The notes under the pieces: generated by a model
Databases searched by the model: none
Told to the model about the DNA's origin: nothing
The model's input: only the letters and a program-made list of their open reading frames with translations
Position numbers and translations under genes: made by a program
NCBI RefSeq assembly: GCF_024699965.1
Contig: NZ_JAJOMZ010000004.1
Span: forward strand, 1,238,001-1,302,000
Direction: 5' to 3'
DNA length: 64,000 nucleotides
Origin: Flavobacterium sp. J372
Lineage (GTDB): Bacteria; Bacteroidota; Bacteroidia; Flavobacteriales; Flavobacteriaceae
In this document: positions 56,486 through 64,000 of the stretch, piece after piece
How the letters are laid out: every line of letters begins with the position of its first letter
Numbering within the stretch: the stretch's first letter is position 1

Positions 56486-59400
56486 CTAACTGTTCTCTAC
56501 AATTTCTATTTCTTCCGGTGTGAGGCCATAGAGTTCATATACCATCCGGTCTATTTCTTTATCGGTGGCATCAATAGCGGATTTTAGCTCCAGCGCCTTT
56601 TTTGCTCAGTCAAAAAATATTCTTCCCACTCGGCTTCTTCTGCCAAAGATAGTTTCACCTTTTTCTTCGCCAGCTCTTTTATAACCTCACCGTATGGTAA
56701 TTTGTACCAGTCCTGCAATTTCTTCGGCAAATCGTCAAGATTAAATTTGCGCTGAATGGTGCGTTGGAATTTTTGGGAGTGGTCAAATAAACCTTTAGTT
56801 AAAGTTATAATACTATCAACTTTCTCAGAAAATTTAGTTTGATTTCGAATCGGAATATTTTTTATAGGAAATGATTTTGCATTAGCTATTAGAACCTTTT
56901 GAAATAATTGTTTTTCAATATCAAGAAATTTATACTTATGATAGAAATTAATCAAGCTTGAATTTAAGATTGCCAGTAGATATTTATTCTCGAACTTTTT
57001 AGTACTTTTAGAGATTACCCCAAATCCTATTTGAGTATAGTATAAGGACTCTTCAGTATAGGCACAATAAAGTCTCAGAGGATTACCTGAAACTATTTGC
57101 CTAATTAAAATCCGGGGTTCAGTAAAAAATCTCTCTTCTCTTTTAGCACCTAACCATTCACCGTAATTAATAAATTCATTACAACTCGGATCAATTATAT
57201 ATCTGTGTATGTTTTCACCTGTAATTAATGGCTTGTAATTTTCATTAATTTTTACTTTCGAATGAAAGGTCCGGTTTTTAATAGTCTCTTCATCGTGACC
57301 TTTATATTTATCGTATGGGGTTATACCTAAAGTAAAGTCAGCAATATCTTTCAGCTTGACAATATTTCTTTTCTCAATTTTACTTACAACAGTATTTATA
57401 GATGATGTGTTGTAGAGAGAAAATGTTTCAGAACTGATCCAGTCTTTTTTATTTAATAGAAATATTTTATTATTGTCTATAAATGAAATAATTTCAGACT
57501 TTTGATAATTAATAACCTCTACAAACTGGTTTTGAGAATCTTTTTGAAGTTCAAATATTATTGTTTCAACCTTTGCATCTTGGAAAATGTTATCAGGAAG
57601 TTTAATTACTTTTTTGTATGCGGAAGTATAAGTTTCCTCAATTTGGAGTATGATGAGTTAACGAGCATTGAGTTAGGATTGATATAAGATAGTATTCCTT
57701 TTTCTCTAATGATACCTAAGCCCGCCTCAATAAAAATTGAATATAGGTTAATTCTATTTTCTGTTGTTTTGTATTTTTCAAAAAAAGTATCTAATGTCAA
57801 TATTTTTCAATTGTTTAATGTCTACATAAGGCGGATTCCCAATTACCACATCAAAGCCGCCCTTTTCAAAAATATGCGAGAATTCCTGCTGCCAGTTAAA
57901 GGCTTTTTCGCCGGCCACGTCGGGGTCGTCTATCAATGAGTTGCCGCATTTAATGTTGTTGCTCAGGTCATTCAGCTTCCGGTGGGGCTGTGCGGTACGC
58001 AGCCATAGGGAGAGCTTTGCAATCTCCACGCTTTCCTCGTTAAGGTCGACGCCAAAAAGGTTGTTCTCCAATATGCTTCCCTCAACATCACTCAGCACCA
58101 GCGAGTCGTTGTTATACGTCGCCGAAAGCTCATCAATATAGCGGTGCTCAGCAATCAAAAACTCAAGCGCCTGGTTCAGGAACGCACCGCTGCCACAGGC
58201 CGGGTCGCATATGGTTAACTCCAGCAGCCACTTGCGGTACTGCTGCAGGGCATCAAGGCGCTTACGGCTACGCTGCTTTGCAGGCTGGTAATTATCATCG
58301 GTAATGTCAAGTTCCTTCTTTTTATCAGTACATAGCTTGCCAACGGTATTGTCAACAATATACTTGGTGATGTATTTGGGCGTGTAAAAAACACCGTCTT
58401 TCTTGCGCTTCGTTTTGCTTTTATCGATAGCTGTACCCTCAAGCTGCGCCTTAATCTCATCAAGCTCATTAAGCGAATTTTCGAAAATATGGCCGAGGAT
58501 ATTCACGTCAACCTCGCTTGCAAAATCATAATGGCTCAGTATTTCCGTATGCTTATATAATACATCATCATCAATTTTAATGGCATTAAGCACTACATCT
58601 TCACGGAACAGCCCGCCGTTGTAGGCGAATATCTGGTGTTCTTCTTTTTGGGTCGCAGCGGTTTCACTAAAGGCGGGCAATGAAACTTTTGCGCCGGTAT
58701 TCAGGTCATTGAAATAGATTTTATAACGGTCATATAGCGATACTTCAATACGCATTTCCCGAAGTTGTTTCCACTCTTTATTTATCCTGAAAATAAGATT
58801 GGTGGGCAGCAGGTTGCGGTCTTCGGCAAAAAAGATGAACAGGAAACGGTCAAGCAGTTTTTGCGAAATCTTGAAAAGCTCAAGCGGGTCGTAGTCCGGA
58901 TTCAGCTCTACAAGGTTTTGATATAGTGTGCGCTTAAACAGCGAATAATCTTTATATAGTTTTTTAGTGATGGCATCTTCCTGGCTTACCGATTCGTCTT
59001 TTAGTTTTTTGGCAACGCCGTTTGCCAGGTTATCTTTTGCAAGGAGCAGGTACAACAGCGCGAAATCTTTTTCGGAAAGGCTGAAGAGGTTAAACTCAAC
59101 ATGCTCAACCGCATTGTCAATATACAGCCGTAGCTTCTCAAAGTTTGATGTAATGACGTAAATACAGTCAGGCTGATTATTCTTGTAACCGAAAGCTTGT
59201 ACTTCTATTTTACCAAGGTCTACGGTATTGGTTCCTTTCAGCTCAATCACCGCGCGTACTTTACCGTCAAATAATATGGCGCCGTCAGCCTTTTTACTGT
59301 CCTTTACATTTTTGTATTCTGTTGTCAGGTTAAAGTCGGCCGCCGGGTTTTTGGTGTAGCCCAACACGTGCACAAACAGGTCTATGAGGAACTCCCCCTG

Positions 59401-59547
59401 ATATTGCTCTTCTTTACTGTTGCGTATATTTTGCTGGATAGCCGGGTTAAGGAAATGAGCCTTAAAGGTTTCCCATTTTTGTTTCAGCAGTGTTTTATTA
59501 GCCTGGCCCAAATATTTGTTCAGGACAGCATTTTGGAATAATGGCAT
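56486..59547 (-). pseudogene. Single-chain Eco57I-like restriction-modification enzyme, three one-base frameshifts
   Basis: Reconstructed length about 1020 residues. N-terminal nuclease-like domain with D88...E102-L-K104 in IELKGTNTVDL, then a helical linker, then an N6-adenine methylase: motif I DPACGSGAFL (448-457), GVDLNEESVEIAKLSLWLR, and motif IV NPPY (571-574). The first frame stops at 57778 after DIRYFF; deleting one T from the T7 run at 57780-57786 gives IRYFFEKYKTTENRINLYS. A second shift at the A6 run 57610-57615 continues the target-recognition half with no stop. A third at the T6 run 56598-56603 adds the end LELKSAIDATDKEIDRMVYE and LTPEEIEIVENS before TAG at 56486. Recognition half is AT-rich, unlike the first half. 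Confidence 0.85.
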
Positions 59548-59582
59548 TGATGTGGGTTTGTGTAAAAATAGGAAAATTTTGC

Positions 59583-59590
59583 TATATTTG
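59583..59590 (+). promoter_or_regulatory. Predicted -7 box of a candidate small RNA
   Basis: TATATTTG matches TAnnTTTG exactly, about 45 bases before a strong intrinsic terminator and divergent from the restriction-modification gene. Confidence 0.5.
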
Positions 59591-59596
59591 CATCGC

Positions 59597-59660
59597 GATA
59601 GGGTGTTACGCCCAATCGTTTACTTAAAGCCGTCAGCTTCCAATTGACGGCTTTTTGCTT
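59597..59660 (+). ncRNA. Candidate small RNA next to the restriction-modification gene
   Basis: A short predicted transcript: -7 box at 59583-59590, a first stem-loop GGGTG-TTA-CGCCC (about 59601-59613), then AAAGCCGTCA (59626-59635) pairing with TGACGGCTTT (59645-59654) with a T tract after it. No ORF longer than a few codons. A short leader peptide or attenuator seems unlikely because nothing begins just downstream on this strand. Confidence 0.5.
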
Positions 59661-59662
59661 TT

Positions 59663-59690
59663 AAAGCCCCCTAACCCGCGAAGGGGAATT
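59663..59690. repeat. Second copy of the CCCCTAACCC-GCGAAGGGG element
   Basis: AAAGCCCCCTAACCCGCGAAGGGGAATT resembles the element inside purM (39036-39060). Degenerate CTTTGC words follow at about 59710-59740, as beside purM. Confidence 0.65.
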
Positions 59691-60051
59691 TAGCTTCACT
59701 CGTCACCAAACTTTGCGGCTTGACGACTTTGCGAGATTTATGTACGAATAATATGCTTACTACAAGCCTATGTACCTATGTGGTTAAATATGATTCCAGT
59801 ATTTCAAAGAACGCTTTAGCAAAACTTGAAATACAAAAATATAAGTGTTTCAATACCCAACACCCAACCCAATTACCCGACTGCAAAGTTACGATGGCAT
59901 TTTCGGAAGCGCATTACAAAACCCTTTCAAAAAGTTACCGTTCGTCGATTATTTTGTTAGGAAGAAAAATCTTTCAGATTTTAAATGTAAAAGTGATGAA
60001 AATGAATGCTGTTAAAGAAGTGTTAATCGCTGTACATTACCCTCCTGAGAG

Positions 60052-60087
60052 AAAAGCAAAATCCGCACACTTTTCAGCCTGCGGATT
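60052..60087 (-). terminator. Terminator of the DUF349 gene
   Basis: AATCCGCA (60060-60067) and TGCGGATT (60080-60087) form a perfect stem; upstream A-rich bases give TTTTGCTTTT on the minus strand. Confidence 0.7.
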
Positions 60088-60125
60088 CTGTTATTGTAAG
60101 AATTTATGAAATAATTTATAGGAAA

Positions 60126-62254
60126 TTATTCTCCCTCGTTCTGCTCATTTTGTTTCTTAACATTACGAATTTGACGAAGTTTATCTGTCCATGTTTTGAG
60201 CTCCTCTTTGTGGCGTTCGATGTTCTTATTTACCTCTTTCACCAACGGGTTTTCACCCTTCCCTTTCGAGTTTGAAAAGAACAGGATGTTATTCTCTAGC
60301 TGCCTGATTTCGGCTTTCAACTCATCAATTTTTCGCGTGATGAAAATCTGCTCGTTCTCCAGCCCGCGCGGGTTTTCTCCACCTGACAGCTGCTCAAGCC
60401 TGTTGCTGAACTTCGCCATGTCGGCATCTTTTTTACTAAGGCTCAGCTTATCAAAAAGCGCGTCAAGCACCTTGTTGAACTTGCCCTCAATATGTCGTCT
60501 TGCCTGAGGCACTCGCCCAAAGTTTTTCCAGTTTTCAATATGCTTTTTGATAGCGTCGAGGTCAGCCCTGTGTTCGCCTGTAAGCTCAAAGTCTTTCAGG
60601 CTTTCCAGATATTCTTTTTTCTTTTCAAAAGCCTCAAGTTCCTCGTTGCTGGCCTCATTTCGCTTGGCATGAAGCCTGTCAAAATAATGGTTGCATGCGG
60701 CCTTAAAGTCCTTCCAAACACTGTCAGAAAACTTACGCGGCACATGGCCTATGGTTTTCCATTCCTCCTGAATTTGCTTCATCACAGGCGTTGTAGCCTC
60801 AAAGTCATCACTGTCCTGCAGAGACTTAGCTTTTTCGACAAGCGCCAGTTTGCGGTTAAGGTTTTCCTGCTGGTCTTTTTTAATGTCCTTGTAGAATGAG
60901 TTCTTTTGCGAATTAAAATTACGTACAGCCTCCTTAAACGCCGCCCATGTTTCTTCATTTACATCAGCCGGTACTTTACCCGCTTTAAAGAATTGCTCGC
61001 GAAGCGCCTCTACCTTATTTATCTGGCCCTGCCAGCCGCTGTGGGCTTCCACTTTTTCAGCAGCAACAGCATTGATCTGGGCTATAATTTCTTTCTTTTT
61101 GCAAGGTTCTCTTCCTCACGGCCACGGGCTTCAGCCTGTTGTGCTTCGCGCCTGTCATGCAGCTGTTTTGTAAGCTCACTGAAGCGCTCCCAGATGCTTT
61201 CGCGGTGTTCGCGCGATACCGGCCCAATCTCTTCTTTCCACATCTTGTGAAGGCCCTGCAGCTCACGGAATGCTTTATTTATATCCGGCTCATTTACAAG
61301 CTCTTCCACGCGCGCTATTATGCCCTGCTTCTTTTCCAGGTTGTGTTTAAAATCCATATCACGAGCCTCGCGGTCAAGGTGAAGATGGTCGTAAAAACGC
61401 TCGATATGGAAATGGAAATTGTTCCACACGTGGTTGTACTTATCACGCGGAATAGGTCCTGCGTTTTTCCAGCGTTCGCGTAAGTCATTTACATGCTTCA
61501 GCGCATCGTTAATACTTTCGCCCGAATCAATTATATTCTTTAATTCATCAATGATCGCAACCCTTTTTTCAAGGTTGCCCTGCAGGTCATTCTGTAGTTT
61601 TTTGAAGTGGCTGTTCTTCCTGTCACGGAATTTATTGTAGGCCGCATCAAACTTAGCTTTCAGCGGAAAATGGTATTCAAAGCCTGATGTATCACCATTG
61701 TTTTCATGGCTGTATTCATCTTTCTTTTCCTCTATGAGGTGGTTATATTTAGAATAAAATTCTTTACGTATTTCTTCAATATGGTTTTTTACCTGAGTAA
61801 TATTATCATTTGCTGCAAGCGTTTCAAGTTCAGCTGCAAGCTGTTCCATGCTAAGTTCCTCATAATTTTGCATGGGAATGTCATGATGTTCTTCTTCTTC
61901 TTCACCGGCCTCGGCATTACTGCTCTCAATGGCTTCCACTGCATTTTGCGCTGTATCATCGCTTCTTGACGGAGCTTCTTCAGCCTCTGCAATCATTGCG
62001 CTTTCAATTGAATCTACAGCTACCGGAGCAGCAGCCTCTTGGTGCGCTTCTGCAGAAGGTTCCTCTACAACATCATCTTCTCTATATTGGAAAATCTGTC
62101 CTTCGGTTTCTCTTACGGCAGATATATCTTCCTGTTCATCAGTGCTTTCAGGTACTTCAGGGTTAAGCCCCGGTACTAAAGGCTGCGATGCATTAATACC
62201 TTCATTTTCACTTCCGTCTGCATTATGCAGGTTATCATTCTTTTCTTCTAACAT
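60126..62254 (-). pseudogene. Large DUF349 coiled-coil protein, one-base frameshift
   Basis: First frame (62254-61082) has an acidic, low-complexity N-part (about 1-130) then DUF349 repeats such as LKAKFDAAYNKFRDRKNSHF and AGPIPRDKYNHVWNNFHFHI, ending NLAKRKKL. The second frame (from about 61099) continues EIIAQINAVAAEKVEAHSGW, then more DUF349 repeats with VPADVNEETWAAFKEAVRNF and IGHVPRKFSDSVWKDFKAAC and a final coiled coil (about 650-700). Adding one base to the T5 run at 61096-61100 (plus strand) joins them into about 709 residues. DUF349 proteins are common in Bacteroidota; function unknown. Alone in its transcription unit. Confidence 0.82.
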
Positions 62255-62369
62255 TGTTTAAATGCTTAAGTTTATACTGTTTAATGCCGAAAGATAGTAA
62301 AGCCTGCCAACAATTCAAAGAAAAACATGAACGATGGCATATTTTAAAATGTTTGGCAAATAATTACTG

Positions 62370-63110
62370 TTATTTTTTATTCCAGATTTTCCAGGCTTTT
62401 TCGGCTTGGTACACCAGCATTTCATAACCGTTTTTAGTGGAGGCGCCATATTGTGCGGCACGCTTCATAAATTCGGTTTCAGACGGGTTGTATGTAAGGT
62501 CAAACGCGATATGGTTTCTTGTAAAAAGGCTGTAATCTATTGGCGGATATTCAACTACGTTTGGATACGTGCCGATAGGGGTAGAGTTGATTATAATCTG
62601 GTATTCATCAAAAACTTCCTTATTCAGGCATTCGTATGAGAAAATCACATCTGTAGCCGTACGTGATACAAAATCATATTCGATCCTTAGTTTACGAAGT
62701 GCATAGGCTACTGCTTTTGCTGCACCGCCGGTTCCTAAAATCAATGCCTTTTTATGATGAATATCAAGCATTGGTTTTAATGCTTTACGAAAACCATACT
62801 GGTCTGTATTATAGCCCTTAAGCCCTTTTTTGGAGATTACAATAGTATTGACTGCCCCAATTGCATTTGCCGTTTTTGATAAGGAGTCCAGCAACGGAAT
62901 AACTTCTTCTTTATACGGAATAGTTACATTAAGTCCGCGCAGGCCTTCAGTGTTTTCAATAATTTCAGGCAATTCGCGAATGTCATCAATGTCAAAATTG
63001 TGGTACCGGCAGTTGGCAAGTCCCTCTTCAGCAAATTTTTTAGCAAAATATCCTTCAGAAAAAGAATAGCCTATATTCCTGCCCACCAGGCCGTAAACTT
63101 TCTTTTTCAT
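62370..63110 (-). CDS. aroE: Shikimate dehydrogenase
   Basis: 246 residues. NADPH-dependent reduction of 3-dehydroshikimate in the aromatic amino acid pathway. Visible: GRNIGYSFSEGYFAKKFAEE, substrate loop NVTIPYKEEV with the catalytic Lys67, NTDQYGF with Asp103, the GLY-rich NADP loop LGTGGAAKAVAYALRKL and FDLTYNPSETEFMKRA, with the C-terminal NGYEMLVYQAEKAWKIW. Length slightly shorter than E. coli AroE (272), as is common in Bacteroidota. Ends before a TonB_C-like gene two bases upstream. Confidence 0.93.
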   Translation of the reverse strand: MKKKVYGLVGRNIGYSFSEGYFAKKFAEEGLANCRYHNFDIDDIRELPEIIENTEGLRGLNVTIPYKEEVIPLLDSLSKTANAIGAVNTIVISKKGLKGYNTDQYGFRKALKPMLDIHHKKALILGTGGAAKAVAYALRKLRIEYDFVSRTATDVIFSYECLNKEVFDEYQIIINSTPIGTYPNVVEYPPIDYSLFTRNHIAFDLTYNPSETEFMKRAAQYGASTKNGYEMLVYQAEKAWKIWNKK

Positions 63111-63111
63111 T

Positions 63112-63537
63112 TTAATTGTGTCGTATTAAGATAGGTAAGGAGTATAGTGTTCTTACCGGATAGTTTTTGATAAAGCCCGGTATCCATTTGGCTTTAATTG
63201 ATTGTATAATTCTTTCTGCAATAATTACAATTTCACTTTTGTTACCATAGTGACCAATTTTTACGCCTGAAATTGTGCCATTACGTTCTATCACAAAACT
63301 TGTGTATAATCTGTGAGGTGTGTTTTTGTTTAACTTATATTGTTTGTGAAGTTTTGAGATAAATTCTTCACGAAAATTATCAATCCCACTTGTAACTATT
63401 GGTAAACGGTCAACGTCATTTGGATTGTATATCGTTATGCTGTCAGGGATTATGTTTTTATTAGGCTCGTCAATTGTCAGTACGCACTGTGCATTGGACG
63501 AAATGGCAGCCAGTGAAAAGAGAATCAAAAATTTCAT
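63112..63537 (-). CDS. Secreted TonB C-terminal-like protein
   Basis: 141 residues. Signal peptide (MKFLILFSLAAISSNAQC). Mature part: YTSFVIERNGTISGVKIGHY then a helix (SEIVIIAERIIQSIKAK) and WIPGFIKNYPVRTLYSLPIL, the TonB_C pattern. As with 211-627, there is no inner-membrane anchor or Pro-rich linker. Cotranscribed with aroE. The neighbouring partial gene is similar, so this could be a tandem duplication. Confidence 0.72.
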   Translation of the reverse strand: MKFLILFSLAAISSNAQCVLTIDEPNKNIIPDSITIYNPNDVDRLPIVTSGIDNFREEFISKLHKQYKLNKNTPHRLYTSFVIERNGTISGVKIGHYGNKSEIVIIAERIIQSIKAKWIPGFIKNYPVRTLYSLPILIRHN

Positions 63538-63642
63538 AATTAAAAGCGTTTCACAATAATAACAATTATTACAACTTAAAACGTTACTTTATTGTTATGA
63601 TTGGTGTCAATTTCAATGAAATAACTATAAGGTCAACAAATG

Positions 63643-64000
63643 TTAGGTCTTAATATTTATCGTGACGGGCACGCTTATATAATCTTTCATTCCCTGTCTT
63701 CGTGTTCTCAACTTTTCAATTAAATCAGGATAGGCTTTCGGCATTGAGAGCACAATTTTTTCTATATGTTTTTTGAGACCATAGCCAGGATCATTTTTAA
63801 TGCTGACATTGCTAATTACTTTATTTTCTATTTCAAAAGAAACGACAATTCTGTAAGTACCTGCTGGCATATCTTCTGGTGCAACAAAGCGGTGATCAAA
63901 TACGTATGATTGAAACATAGAAATTGTTTCAGTTGATATCTTGTTTTCAGGATTTTGATTTACCTTTTGCTGCCCAAAAACAACGGAAGATATCAAAAAA
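63643..64000 (-). CDS. TonB C-terminal-like protein (5' end outside window)
   Basis: The frame is open to the window edge, beginning mid signal peptide (LISSVVFGQQ). The mature part contains TYRIVVSFEIENKVISNVSI, KKHIEKIVLSMPKAYPDL and YISVPVTINIKT, close to the TonB_C pattern although divergent from the other two copies in the window. Partial. Confidence 0.62.
   Translation of the reverse strand, partial: FLISSVVFGQQKVNQNPENKISTETISMFQSYVFDHRFVAPEDMPAGTYRIVVSFEIENKVISNVSIKNDPGYGLKKHIEKIVLSMPKAYPDLIEKLRTRRQGMKDYISVPVTINIKT

Noticed and set aside
59720..60109. 129-codon open frame
   Set aside because: Random-looking composition, no domain or promoter, overlaps degenerate repeats and the terminator of the DUF349 gene.
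1..64000. tRNA, rRNA, CRISPR array, insertion sequence or prophage
   Set aside because: No cloverleaf-like sequences, regularly spaced repeats, transposase or phage structural genes were recognised on either strand.

Overview
The window reads as the chromosome of a Flavobacteriaceae-type Bacteroidota. The evidence is: several TonB-dependent receptors, one with an ECF sigma/FecR signalling set; a C-terminal type IX secretion sorting domain on a giant beta-helix protein; a type III glutamine synthetase; lipoproteins with SCxDDD-like starts; and many Bacteroidota-style promoters (TAnnTTTG -7 boxes) a short way upstream of ATGs. No rRNA, tRNA, CRISPR array, transposase or prophage was seen, so this is ordinary, mostly housekeeping chromosome with accessory patches.

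Layout. 1-4.6 kb: the end of an ABC ATPase, a small TonB_C-like protein, fabH, and a large outer-membrane barrel. 4.6-11 kb: argS, then a three-gene surface O-acylation operon (SGNH esterase, SGNH esterase with a nested LysM, MBOAT acyltransferase). 11-15 kb: a trans-envelope signalling operon (ECF sigma, FecR anti-sigma, TonB receptor). 15-18.7 kb: a lipoprotein, very hydrophilic stress-type proteins, YceI and small unknowns. 18.7-24.9 kb: a complete vitamin B12 uptake locus. btuF-btuC-btuD run leftward; a cobalamin riboswitch, a BtuB-like receptor and a BtuG-like surface propeller lipoprotein run rightward. 24.9-28.5 kb: an S41 protease divergent from an ECF sigma/anti-sigma/two-DUF4252 operon. 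28.5-37.8 kb: small conserved genes, a glycosyltransferase fused to an alpha/alpha-barrel domain, glnN, an OmpA protein and three small unknowns. 37.9-50 kb: purM with a dispersed repeat inside its coding end, a DUF2071 protein, a beta-helix adhesin-like protein built of 146/147-residue super-repeats, an operon of VWA/BatA protein, dihydroorotase-like protein, lipoprotein, DUF4870 protein and esterase, and a lactonase. 50-60 kb: an HsdR_N-type protein, a DEAD-box helicase, small unknowns, mazG, and a single-chain Eco57I-like restriction-modification enzyme with a possible small RNA at its 5' side. 60-64 kb: a DUF349 protein, aroE, and two TonB_C-like proteins.

The most striking property of the raw sequence is that seven genes (nine sites) are broken by one-base indels, and every site lies at or next to an A/T homopolymer of 5-8 bases. 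Restoring one base each time gives smooth family-like proteins. Consensus sequencing error is the simplest explanation; decay or slippage is possible at individual sites, especially the A8 run in a DUF4252 gene. Functions are assigned from recognised motifs and gene context only; no database search or alignment could be run.
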